DNA of 64,000 nt, taken from positions 294,482,982-294,546,981 of the forward strand of contig NC_089490.1 of NCBI RefSeq assembly GCF_036850765.1, given 5' to 3'. Within the stretch, counting starts at the first letter, position 1. Each line of letters opens with the position of its first letter. The notes under the pieces are model-generated. The model was not told where the DNA came from. It did no database searches and saw nothing but the letters and a program-made list of their open reading frames with translations. The stretch is from Saccopteryx bilineata. Its lineage: Eukaryota; Chordata; Mammalia; Chiroptera; Emballonuridae. Made by a program: the position numbers and the translations under genes. Positions 22,513-33,702 of this stretch are shown here, in pieces.

Positions 22513-25500
22513 AGAGGAAATATTTTAAAGTATTACTATTCTCAAGCATGAGATAATGTTATACTGTTTCAGTTATTTTCTTCTGAGCATTCAATTTCCT
22601 CTTATTGACAAAACTAAATTAAATAGAACATTTTGTTATGACTGTTTATAAAGTAAATACCCAGTATACTTTTTTGTTTTTTAGGTACAGCTGACATCAC
22701 ATGGCTAAATACTTAAATAGTCCAGACATGGTGTCTGATATGTACAGACCATTCTGTTTTACATGGAGTAACTGAAAAGATAACAAAATAAAGTAAAAAA
22801 AAAAACAAAACCCATAGGTTTCCTGTAAGAAAGGACCACAGAGATGTCCAGTTGTGGAATATGTGTGGATACTCTTGGAAAACTGTCTTCACAAGCACTC
22901 TCTAGGTTTCCCAGAGGGAATAAATGAGGAATAGGATTATATTATTTAGAATGTTTTTGGCTTAATTAATAGAAAATGTTATACAAACATGCTAAAACAA
23001 TGCATACATTTACTGTTTCAAAGAACTGGAATTTAGAGCAGATTTCTATGCTCATTGAATACATGACTTAATGAGATCATCAGAGTCATTGATTTTATCT
23101 TTCTTTAACTCTGCTGTCCTCAGGGTAGGCTTTCTGCTAAGACTGCTTGCCCTCGAGGTTACAAGGTGACTGCCAGTAGCAATCAGTGTTAGAGACTTAC
23201 TCCTGTTCTTAGGTCCTTTGCTGAAGAGCTGAAAAGAGTTTCCCAGAAGGCCTCAGCAGACTTCTCAACTCTCAGCTCTAAATAAATCCCATATCTATTA
23301 TCTAACCATGGCAGATAGATAGAAAGATAAATACTGTGACTAATTTAGATTAAACAGAGCCCACTTAGTCTCTACTAAGTTATGTTAGCTTCTGAGAATG
23401 GGTGGCTATTTGGGGGAAATGGGTTCAATTTGTAGTAGGGGAAAGGGGAATGGGGAATAGAGAATATGGATGGGTGAGCTACTTAAAAATCCAATATGAC
23501 AAGCTCTTTGGTTATCTGAATACTTACTCAACATATGTATTTTCATTCTATACATTCTAAGAATGTATTTTTTAAAATATTCACACCTGCATATAATGAG
23601 TAGTATATAGTCAGTCCTTTGTATTATGTCTAGATATAGCTGCTAAGGATCCAGTAAAATTTCACTAAAGAATGATCTTCCTTAAATATATACAGATACA
23701 AAGTAGTAAAAAGCATGATAATGACTACTTTTTGTATGGGAAACAACGGGCCAATTTGCTGTTGACTGTAATATCCAGTACTTGTCTGACAAGTATACAA
23801 GTATCCAAAAAATTCCTGCTCTGTCAAGGGAGTGATATTCATAGCCTGTGAATCAGACAGCTTTTGTTCTTCCCTCTTAAAGTACAGTCATGTTTGTCAC
23901 CTCAGTGATATATTAGAGTAGACATTATAAAAAAGTTCTTGTCTGGGTGTCGCACTACTCTAACAACGTACTTTCTGTAGGTGAAAATCCTTGGGACCAG
24001 TGTTTGATTTAGAAGGTTTAATAACCATAGACTCTAATCAAGCTTTGGTCACTTTGGTAATACAGTTCTTTCAAAACTAGTCTATGCTACTTGTTCACAA
24101 TCAACTCAGTAACCAAAACTACACAATCATAAATTGTTTGGGGCTAGGAATCCAGAAGATTCTGGTTTATCATAACAATCGCTGTGCTTTGTTTGTGCCA
24201 TGAAACCTTAATTTAATACTTTCCTTTCTCTTCATCTCGACTACCAAGTGATTTAACCAGTTGCCTCCAGAAGGTACATCTTTGCTTTAGACAGCGGTGT
24301 CCTTGCAAGTGTTAAGTCATCCCCTTTATCAGTCACACGATGATTTTAAGAAAGTGTTTGGGAGAGGTTTCTGTTTGAATCAAATTTTCTCCCAAATTCA
24401 CAAACCTTTTTTTTCCTTTTTTTGTATTTGTGTTCTGACAAGCCATAGCTTTTCTAAATCCCCCACTCTCCTGATTACTGAACTTTCAATGGTTCTGATA
24501 ATAATCTATAAGCAAAGATGGGTCCTCTTAGCAGACATTTTTCTTTCTCATCTTTCAAATAAGTCACTGTAGACAAAAGTTTCCTCTATATTTTAATATG
24601 TCATGTAAATTCATAGAAAATGATTCAACCTAGTCCACTGTCATAAATTTTCCTTATACAAAGATTCATAATGACTCAGCCACCATCACAAGTCGGTGGA
24701 AGTCTCAATATTTAATAGGCAATAGTAAAACTAAAGTTTTCTATAGAATACTAGTATTTCCATATTCCTGTGATAGAAAATTAAGATCTTCATTGCCTTG
24801 TATCAGTTTTACTCAAGCAATACCATGTTTTAGAATGTTACTATCAATTTTTCATTTCTTATACAAATATCTGATTCATTTAGGATGTTGACTCAAGGAA
24901 GCCTGACTTAAATAGCTTCAACATGGTTACAATGAATAAGCTGACATAAAGGCTAGCAGAAAGCAATCTTCTGGGTTTGTCAACTTGGTAGCTCATTGAA
25001 ATTATAAAGGTTCAACTCTCACTCTCTCTGAGCTCTCTGGGCCATACTACTAATACCATCCGAAAATTGCTTCTATCCATAATTATAGAAATATTGCCAA
25101 GAATGATCAGAATTACCTATGTTCTCCTTCATATCAACTGTACAACCAGAAATGTTCCAAAAATTGTTATTGATTACAGAGAAAAAAAGTTTCCAAAATC
25201 AAACTTTGTAATTCTCTGTAGTCTGAATTTCATGGCATTTCTATTCCAAAAAAATTAAATAAAATAAAAAACTACTAGTAAGTAGAATGACTTAACATAA
25301 CTAAGATCTCTGATGAAGGACATATTATTAATTTTCAACATGCCACCCATTAGCCCATGGAATATCCCTGCTGCCTAAGTAAAAGGAAGAAATGCTATGA
25401 TTTGAGCATTCGATTATATCTACTATAGGATTGTTAAGAAATTACTAGATTTCTTGATAATAAAATTTATAACATCTCTAGACATGAAGAGAGTTTTAAT

Positions 25501-26685
25501 TGTTTGAATATAGCATATTATTGGTACTAGGTAGATGAGGCCAGAAGGCACGGAGACTCCATATATCGAGTGCCATGTTTACAACACTGTAAGAAAATTA
25601 AACTAAATTTAGGTATATTTTTCTTTGTGGGACCATGTTGTATTTCCTCTTGCATTATTTTAAAATTAAAATATAGATAAAAATATAAACTTAAATTTTA
25701 TAAAAATATATATTTCATTTTTTATTAATAACTATAAATAAGCTTCAGAATGAATATCAGTCTACAATAAAACTAAATAGAATAAAATATAATAAACATA
25801 AAAGTTAATACATTGCTAGGATTACAAGAAAATAAAGTAAGCAACCAAGTGCCCCCACCAAAGTAATAAAACAAAAAACAACAAAAGGTGACTTGTAGGA
25901 TCAAATAGTAAAGCTGAGACTGTCTTATAGGAAAACCTAATATTAAATTTATTAAAAAATGACTAAATTGTGGACTTTTATTAATTTGTTGTGAACTAGA
26001 GACCCCCAAGTTAAGTGCAGATCCTCATTGGGGGCTAAAAACGTAGTAAAAGAAGATGATACAAAATTGTGCTTACCAGCAAATGAGTGACTACAAAAAA
26101 CATTTTTTTTCTGCTATTGTCGTGGGTTTATTATAATATTTCCTGAGTATTTGCAATTATAAGTCTCATTTGTATCTGAAATTCAATTAGCAGTCTATAT
26201 CTAATCATTAAAATCATATGTTGATAAATAAAAGCTCAAGATAGTTTCCCGGGTGAACATATGAATGAAATAAACATATTTAGTGATAGAACATCTCTTG
26301 TCTTAGTTTCCAGACTTGTGTAGGAGAGCCAAATGAAACTGAACTGAACCTGTCTCCCATCCAACAAGCTTGAAATAAAAATACTGCCTCCTCAGAATTA
26401 TTGAAGAGATTAGTTTCATCATCAAAGATATGAAAGATGTAGTAGTTGTGATCCCTAGATATCCTCATTTAATTTGCTTATATGGCTTTAGCACAACCAT
26501 GATGAATCATGGCAAATGAATGTGGACTCTTGCATTCTTAGCCACTTAATACCCTGGTTTTGAATCAAAGCTGCTATTTCTACATGTGACACGTCAACTG
26601 GAAAAGTTTATCAAAGTCACTATTACTGGGATATGGAGAAGCATTTATTGGTTTAGCAAATAATAGGTAAATTTTATAAATTTTA
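22513..26685. other. Long stretch without recognised elements
   Basis: No credible exon, RNA gene or young repeat is visible in these 4.2 kb. At about 23110-23300 (GAGGTTACAAGGTGACTGCC near 23156, then TTTCCCAGAAGGCCTCAGCAG near 23240) there is a block I associate with an ancient mammalian interspersed repeat, family unresolved. The frame at 24297-24572 has no recognisable domain. Confidence 0.4.
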
Positions 26686-26697
26686 TATCTCCATTAA

Positions 26698-26760
26698 AAG
26701 AGAACATATATATGTGTAATATATATATGTATATGTGTATATATATATTTGTTTTTATAT
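26698..26760. repeat. Imperfect (TA)n/(TATG)n simple repeat
   Basis: Alternating TATATATG and GTGTATATAT units just upstream of the L1 fragment at 26780. Confidence 0.75.
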
Positions 26761-26779
26761 GACAAGGACCTAGGACAGC

Positions 26780-28355
26780 AGATTACCTTCATAGTTTTAT
26801 ATAAATTTATAAAAACAGACACATAGACCAATAGAGCAGCACTGAATATCCAAACACAGACACACATACATGATGAACTAATATTTGACAAAGTAGTCCA
26901 AAATACTCATTGTTAAAAGATAGTCTCTTCAATAAGTGGTGTTAGGAACAATGCATATTCACATAAAAAAATAAAATAAAACTGGACCTTTATCTTATCC
27001 CACTCATAAAAATTAACTGGAAATGAACTAAGACCTAAATACAAGAACTAAAAATGTGAAAATTCTGGAAGAAACAAAGAAAAATCTTTTTTTTTTTTGT
27101 CTTGGCAATAATATTTTTGGGTATGACACCAAAAGCACAAGCATCCACAGCAATAAGCAACAAGTGGGACTACCTCAAACTAAAACATTTTTGTACAACA
27201 AAGGAAATGATCAACTAAATGAAAAGGTAACCAAATAGAATGGGAGAAATACTTCTCAATCATGGATCTGATAAGGGGTTACTTCTAAAATGCATAAGGA
27301 GCTCATATAGTTCAGAAGCAAAAACCCAAACAAGCCAATTAAAAAAAAAGGCAGAGCACCTGAAGAGACTTTTTTCCAAAAACATACAAAGGTCAACAAG
27401 TACATGAACAAATGCTCAATTTCACTAATCATTGGGAAAATGCAAATCAAAACCACAATGACATACCACCTTGCAACTGCTAGAATTGTATTATAAAAAA
27501 GACAAGAGATAGCAAATACTGGCGAGGATGAGAAAAGGGAAACCCAGTTCACTGTGGTTGGGAAGACAAATTGGTACAGGCTATGGAAAACAGTACACAG
27601 GCTTCTTGAAAAATTAAAAATTGATTTACCATATGATCTAATTGAAATCACTATCTTAAAGACATATCTTTACTCTCACATTCATTGCTGCATTATTCAC
27701 AAAAGCTTAAACATGGAAACAACCTAACAGTCCACTGAAAGATAAGAGAATAAAAAAAATGTGACATAGGGAGTAGGTACGTAGATAGGTAGGTAGAGAG
27801 AGAAAATGATAGAAAATTAGTGTATACATATACACAATGAAGATTATCCAGACATAAAAAAAAGTATATAAATCCTGCCATTTGCAACCATATGGATGAA
27901 ACTTGAAGAGTTATGCTAAGTGAAGTAAGTCAGACAACAAATAAAGACAAATACGCTATGATCTCATTTATATGTAGCATCTAAAAAAGCAGAAATCATA
28001 GAAACAGAAATTATATTAGTGGCTTGCCAGAGGCCAGTGGTGGAGAGGAAGTGGAGAGATGATGCATACAAACTTCTAGGTATGAGATGGGTAAGTTCTG
28101 GGAGTGTAATGTTTAGCCTGGTACTGTACTTTAGTTCAAAACACTGTTTTATATACTTAAAAATGTCAATCAGGGTAGAGTTTTAATGTTTTCAACATAT
28201 CAAAAATAACAAATTGGCAAGTGTAGAAGGTGAAGGATGTTTTAACTAACATTTTAGCCAGTATTTCTCAAGATACATATTTTCAAATCATCATATTGTA
28301 TGCCTTAAATTATATAATGTCAATGTCATTATCTCAGTAAAACTGGGGAAAAAGT
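26780..28355 (+). mobile_element. Old L1, ORF2 C-terminal part and 3' UTR
   Basis: Plus-strand L1 coding text includes ACACATAGACCAATAGAGCA near 26819, GACAAAGTAGTCCAAAATAC near 26887, and AATGCAAATCAAAACCACAATG near 27439. The C-terminal region and 3' UTR follow, ending near 28355 with CAGTAAAACTGGGGAAAAAG. Multiple stops and frameshifts make it dead, and it is 5'-truncated. The reverse-strand frame at 27256-27651 is a shadow. Confidence 0.8.
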
Positions 28356-28785
28356 ACCCAATTCATAATAAAGTCAAAGTAATCTTCATAGTTAAGTATT
28401 AAAGAAAGAGCTCTTATAGTAAGGCATCTTGTTATATGTTTAATAAAATAAATATGTATTTTTGAAACTTTTTGACAATTTGACATATTTTGCAGTGGAA
28501 GGACTTAGTAATATTAGAGAGAGAGCAGTTTTGTTATATATTAAGATTATTTAAAACTCTATTTAAATAGTTTCTCTGATTATGGATACATTTTCTTTTG
28601 CAAAGCAGAGAGAAGCACTGTTCATTCCTCAATAAATAATTTAAATTTGGGATTACCACTTTTCCCTAAGAGCAGAGAGGTTATGTCTAGGGGTAAAGTG
28701 GTATAGTTACCTAAGAACTTAAATATTTTTTTCTTATGTTGTGGTATCTTATTTTTAAAAAGTATACTTTGAATCAGTTTATAGT

Positions 28786-29035
28786 TGGATAGATAGTGAT
28801 AATAGGTGATAGAGATAACAAGAAAGAGATAGTAGGAAAAGAGAAAGACAAAAAGGAATAAAGAGGTAGAGGAGGGGGTGAGAAGAGAAGGAGAGAAGAG
28901 AAGGAGGAAAGGAAGAAAGCCAGAAAGAGAGAAAACTAGGGAGGAGGATAGAAAAGATAAGGAAAATCAAGGTAAGATGGGGTGGGGTGAGGGGCGGGAG
29001 TGGAGAGAAGAGGGGAAGGGAGGGAAAGGAAGGCA
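28786..29035. repeat. 250 bp purine (GA-rich) tract
   Basis: The plus strand is nearly all purines, especially 28860-29030, with GGGGTGGGGTGAGGGGCGGG-like clusters. Such tracts can form triplex DNA. The Ser/Leu/Pro-rich frame on the reverse strand comes from this composition. Confidence 0.85.
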
Positions 29036-30466
29036 TTATTGATCATCTCCTGATGAACAGACTAAATGGAAGTTAAATGTAATACAACACATATTTTAAT
29101 ATAATGGACATATTAATGCTATAGAACTTTTGTTCCCATGAGCACTATTAACATCCAGTAGATTGAACATCAGTCACTGATTTGTTGAATGTCTAGTACT
29201 CCTGAAACTCCAATCATTCCTATCTCCCACTTCACAACTGCCTATTTAGCACTTACTCAACAGTCCAGGATGGTTCTAAGACTTAACTGTGAATACAAAA
29301 CTTGGCAATCTTGCAGGTGTGCGTTTGGAGGATAGTGGCATGCAAAAGTTTACTCATGGCCAAGACAAGACTGAACAGGGTCGGGTATAAATCCCCAGTG
29401 ACTTCAAGTGAATGTACAGATTTTGTCTGTTACACATGCATTTATTTAATCACAGCACATATTTTGAAAACCACAGTAAACTTCCTTCTAACACACAGAG
29501 ACATATAGTCAAAAGAAAGTGATGAGGTGTTCTAGAATAGACTGAAAGTATATTCCATGAAAATGTATGTCCAACAAGCTCAGTTTTCTCATATTTAAAA
29601 GGGAGGATCATGGTTCTGCCTTATAGGTTTGTTTTACTTGGGAAGATTGAGATTATCACTGTAAAGTCTTAAGATAATGCCAGTCACAGAATATGCATTC
29701 AGTAAGTGTAGGCTATTATATCAATATTAATACTGGTACATCACTGTTGATGGTGTGGGGTTTATACTCCCGATGTATTTTATAGTACAGATTTTGAACT
29801 ATGAGTATATTTTAAAAAGATATTCTGTTGTTTTCTCAATTGTTCTGAGCTGAAAAAATAGGAACCTTCAAGTAATCACTTTTTTCTGACAAGGGTTGAG
29901 AGGCAGTCTCCAAGGTAATTAAATCCCAAACCATATCAGAGGTTAGAAATAGAAATCTATATTCTAAATTTCACTAAGAAGCAGATGCTATTGGTAATAC
30001 TTTACAGCTCAGTCAGTAACAGTATGCTCTGTGTAGTCAAACATCCATTCACCCAATCTCAAGGTTAATAATTAATTATTACTGATGACATACCAACTGC
30101 AACGCTACCCAATTTAAGGAAAATTCAAGTGCTTCACCATTGTTCTATTTATATTTGGAAGTTTTGGTGTCTTAAATTAAATATCCTACTAACTGAATTT
30201 TACTTTCATCATTTAATGAATAACCTTAAATTGATAATTATAAAATAGTATATTGTGAAGTAATATTTGACAATATTTACCACCACATTAAGGCATAAAT
30301 TAGTTAGAATAATGTTTTAACTATTCAGAATATAATTTCCAGTTGGATGAAACAGTTCTATTTGTTGTTTCTCTTATCTCATATATTTTATAACATAGTC
30401 AGCTGAGGAGAATGCATAGTTCTGTATATGAAGAATATGAAAATATTTTTTGATCTTTTTTATAAT
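29036..30466. other. Unannotated intergenic DNA
   Basis: No gene or repeat recognised. The small frame at 29302-29508 lacks recognisable features. Confidence 0.45.
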
Positions 30467-30482
30467 TCTAAAATAAATCTTT

Positions 30483-30874
30483 TTTTTTTTGTATTTTTCT
30501 GTAGCTGGAAACGGGGAGAGACAGTCAGACAGCCTCTCGCATGCGCCCGACCGGGATCCACCTGGCACGCCCACCAAGGGCGATGCTCTGCCCACCAGGG
30601 GGCGATGCTCTGCCCCTCCAGGGCGTCGCTCTGTCGCGACCAGAGCCACTCTAGCACCTGGGGCAGAGGACAAGGAGCCATGCCCAGTGCCCGGGCCATC
30701 TTTGTTCCAATGGAGCCTCGGCTGTGGGAGGGGAAGAGAGAGACAGAGAGGAAGGAGAGGGGGAGGGGTGGAGAAGCAGGTGGGTGCTTCTCCTGTGTGC
30801 CCTGGCTGGGAATCGAACCCAGGACTTCTGCATGCCAGGCCGACGCTTTACCACTGAGCTAACCGGCCAGGGCC
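30483..30874 (-). mobile_element. Rhin-1-type SINE (well preserved)
   Basis: The minus-strand head CCTGGCCGGTTAGCTCAG is at 30874, with B box GGTTCGATTCC at about 30812-30822, an intact body, and the A tail as a T run at 30480-30490. The TSD tctaaaataaatcttt is perfect at 30467-30482 and 30875-30890. Frames of up to 144 codons on both strands are chance openings in the GC-rich body. Confidence 0.93.
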
Positions 30875-31020
30875 TCTAAAATAAATCTTTAATGCCAACA
30901 TATTGTTTCCACAATTCCATCATGGGTTTGGAGCTATACATGCTCATAGCATATTATAATTGAAAAATCCATTTTTGTGTTTTTCTAAAAGTATCTTTCT
31001 TTTTCTTTCTTTTCTTTTCC

Positions 31021-31091
31021 CCTTCCTTCCTTCCTTCCTTCCTTCCTTCCTTCCTTCCTTCCTTCCTTCCTTCCTTCCTTCCTTCCTTCCT
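31021..31091. repeat. (CCTT)n microsatellite
   Basis: About 18 tandem CCTT units, followed by an irregular CTTCC region to about 31143. Confidence 0.95.
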
Positions 31092-31141
31092 TTTTCTTCC
31101 TTTTCCTCCCTCCCTCCCTTCCTCCCTCCTCCTCTTCCTTC

Positions 31142-31142
31142 T

Positions 31143-31206
<64 letters not shown>

Positions 31207-31210
31207 TTTT
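31142..31210. repeat. (TTTC)n microsatellite
   Basis: About 16 uninterrupted TTTC units ending in a T-rich stretch at the SINE tail. The 130-codon Ser/Phe/Leu repeat frames here are artefacts. Confidence 0.95.
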
Positions 31211-31442
31211 TCTTTTTTTTACTTTTTTTTTATTGAGTGGTGGGAAGAAAAAGACAGATTCCCACATGCACCCTGACCAGGATCCACCTGGCAAGAACCT
31301 ACCTGGTGATGCATTGCCCAGCTGGACTGCTGCTTTGTTGCTGGGCAACTGAACTATTTTAATGCTTGAGCCTAGGCCATTGAGCCATCCTAAGCGCCTG
31401 GGGTCAACTCACTTCAGCCAATCCAGCCACAGCTGCAGGAAG

Positions 31443-31488
<46 letters not shown>

Positions 31489-31695
31489 AAGAGAGGGGAG
31501 GGGTGGAGAAGCAGATGGTCAATTCTCCTGTGTGCCCTGACTGGAAATTGAACCTAGGACTTCTACATGCCAAGTCCATTCTCTACAACTGAGCCTACTG
31601 CCCAGGGCCTAAAAGTTTCAAATCTACTATACCCAATGCTCTCTACCTACCTGCCAAAGTAGTCATATACTAAATTTAAAATTTTGTTTATTTTT

Positions 31696-31731
31696 TAAAT
31701 TTTTATTTATTTATTTATTCATTTTAAAGAG

Positions 31732-31771
<40 letters not shown>

Positions 31772-31888
31772 GTGGAAGAGCAGGAAGCATCAACTCTCAT
31801 AAATGCCTTGACCAGATGAGTGCAGGGTTTCGAACTGGCGACTTCAGCATTCCAGGTTGATACTTTATCCACTGTGCCACCACAGGTC
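31696..31888 (-). mobile_element. Short (type-C) SINE
   Basis: The minus-strand head TGACCTGTGGTGGCACAG is at 31888, with a (GA)n run at 31736-31767 and a T-rich tail. The TSD aaattttgtttattttt is perfect at 31679-31695 and 31889-31905. Confidence 0.9.
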
Positions 31889-31977
31889 AAATTTTGTTTA
31901 TTTTTAAATATCATTTAGACTTCCGGCAAATATTATTATCACTTACACAGCTATAGGCCAGATGTTTTAAAAATCAT

Positions 31978-32217
31978 ATTTTGCCAGAGCACAGGATTAT
32001 CAACATGATCCCAAAAGGTCACCATCTTGAATCCAAAGGTCACTGGCTCAGCTTGAGCCCAAAGTCCAATCCCTGGTTAAGGCATGTACGAAAAGGAATA
32101 AATGCACAACTACAGTGGCAACAACTACAAGTTGATGCTTCTCACTCTCTCTCCCTTTCTCTCTGCCTTTCTGTCTCTCTCACTCCCCCCGAAATATAAA
32201 ATAAAATAAATTAAAAT
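31978..32217 (+). mobile_element. Type-B SINE, 5'-truncated or diverged
   Basis: The block contains GGTCACTGGCTCAGCTTGAG, CTGGTTAAGGCATGTACG and TGATGCTTCTCACTCTCTC, then a TC-rich tail and AAATAAAATAAATTAAAA. The tRNA-like head is unrecognisable. No clean TSD was identified. Confidence 0.65.
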
Positions 32218-32259
32218 GTCAGGATGGCTTGTACACACAATATAGAAGAATTAAAAATA

Positions 32260-32668
32260 GCTTGATCAGGCAGTGGCACAGTGGATAGAGCATCAGCCTA
32301 GGATACAGAGGACCCAGGTTCAAAACCTCAAGGTTGCCGGCTTGAGTGTGGGCTTACCATCTTGAGCATGGGGATGCTGACTTGAGCATGGGATCATAGA
32401 CATGATTTGTGCCCAAAGATAACTGACTTGAAACCCAATGTTGCTGGCTTGAGCCCAAAGTCACTGGCATGAGCCCAAGATCACTGGCTTGAGCAAGGGG
32501 TCACTGGCTCAGCTGGAGCCCTCCAGTCAAGCCACATATGAGAAAGCAATCAAGAACTAAGGTGCTGCAATGAAGAATTGATACTTCTCATCTCTCTCCC
32601 TTACTGTTTGTCTGTCCCTATCAGTCCCTCTCTTTGTCTCATTGTCTCTCTTGTTAAAAAAAAAAAAT
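32260..32668 (+). mobile_element. Type-B SINE with internal tandem modules
   Basis: The plus-strand head CTTGATCAGGCAGTGGCACAG is followed by GGTTCAAAACC, several ~20 bp modules of the form GAGCCCAA-GTCACTGGCTT (32340-32510), then GCCACATATGAGAAAGCAATC, a TC-rich tail and an A run. The TSD aattaaa[a/g]ata lies at 32249-32259 and 32669-32679. Confidence 0.85.
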
Positions 32669-32928
32669 AATTAAAGATATATATTAAAAAATCAATTATT
32701 TTAGGACCAGAAGCCTACTTTTTATTTCTACATTACAATACTTGTAATAAATATTATTAAAAATCAGCACCCTTTAAAAAAATATATAAGAGTTTTTAAA
32801 CTAGTTTTCAGAGAAATAATATTACTTGTTGCACAAACCATTTTTGAACATGGAAAATATAAAATATTTGCCAGTTTCATCTGTGAGCATATTATCTGCA
32901 TGAAATGCAAACAAGATAGATATTAACC

Positions 32929-32929
<1 letters not shown>

Positions 32930-32963
<34 letters not shown>
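32930..32963. repeat. (CA)n microsatellite
   Basis: About 17 uninterrupted CA units. Confidence 0.95.
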
Positions 32964-32965
<2 letters not shown>

Positions 32966-33109
32966 TATAAGCCAGTTTCACTTATAAAACCAAATTAAGA
33001 GATTCTAAATAAAGAGAAAATAAAATCTAGTAGTGTTTTAAGGAATTAGTTCAACACAAACAAGTAGGATTTATCCTAGGATTTTGAGGGTAATTAACAC
33101 TAACAAATA

Positions 33110-33188
33110 TACTGCTCATGAAAATTAAGGAATATTTCAAAATAAATATGAAGCAATAAAATATCCCTTAATTTTTTTGTGAGCAGTA
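33110..33188. mobile_element. 79 bp palindromic MITE (Tc1/mariner-like)
   Basis: Ends are tactgctcatgaaaattaag and, inverted, tactgctcacaaaaaaatta, giving near-perfect ~30 bp inverted repeats with a ~20 bp centre. A TA lies on each side (33108-33109, 33189-33190), the target duplication of Tc1/mariner elements. There is no coding capacity. The layout resembles human MADE1 but the ends differ. The family name is unknown to me. Confidence 0.8.
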
Positions 33189-33287
33189 TATATCAATATA
33201 TTTGTACATATTAACAGATTAAAAACTAAAACCACAAGGGCATCATGATTGATAATGAAAAGTCACTTGCAAAATACAGTGATTCTT

Positions 33288-33684
33288 TTTCTTTTTCTTT
33301 TTTTTTTGTATTTTTCTGAAGCTGGAAATAGGGAGAGACAGTCAGACAGACTGCCGCATGCGCCCGACCGGGATCCACCCAGCACGCCCACCAGGGGCGA
33401 AGCTCTGCCCACCCGGGAGCGATGCTCTGCCCCTCCGAGGTGTTGCTCTGCCGTGACCAGAGCTACACTAGCACCTGGGGCAGAGGCCAAGGAGCCATCC
33501 CCAGCGCCCGGGCCAACTTTGCTCCAATGGAGCCTCGGCTGCAGGAGGGGAAGAGAGAGACAGAGAGGAAGGGGGGGGGTGGAGAAGCAAATGGGCGCTT
33601 CTCCTATGTGCCCTGGCGGGGAATCGAACCCGGGTCCCCCGCACGCCAGGCCGATGCTCTACCGCTGAGCCAACGTGCCAGGGC
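33288..33684 (-). mobile_element. Rhin-1-type SINE (well preserved)
   Basis: The head at 33684 reads CCTGGCACGTTGGCTCAG with B box GGTTCGATTCC. The A tail is a T run at 33301-33307. The 18 bp TSD caaaatacagtgattctt is perfect at 33270-33287 and 33685-33702. The low decay and long TSD point to a young insertion. Confidence 0.94.
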
Positions 33685-33702
33685 CAAAATACAGTGATTC
33701 TT

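Larger units (their letters stand above)
30996..31608 (-). mobile_element. Rhin-1-type SINE with expanded tail microsatellites
   Basis: The diverged SINE body is at about 31225-31608 (minus strand). The TSD ctaaaagt-tc flanks it at 30985-30995 and 31609-31619, so the (CCTT)n and (TTTC)n runs at 31020-31210 lie inside the insertion, in the place of the A tail. A GA run at about 31448-31493 replaces part of the polypyrimidine stretch. Confidence 0.82.

Noticed and set aside
30428..30862. Open frames of 60-160 codons rich in Arg, Pro and Gly at SINE positions (also near 2.1, 22.3, 33.3, 42.3, 47.0 and 58.8 kb)
   Set aside because: The same peptides recur at each Rhin-1 SINE in several frames on both strands; they are chance openings in the GC-rich SINE body.
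31021..31210. Low-complexity protein or CRISPR-like array
   Set aside because: Pure tetranucleotide microsatellites without distinct spacers, inside a SINE insertion.
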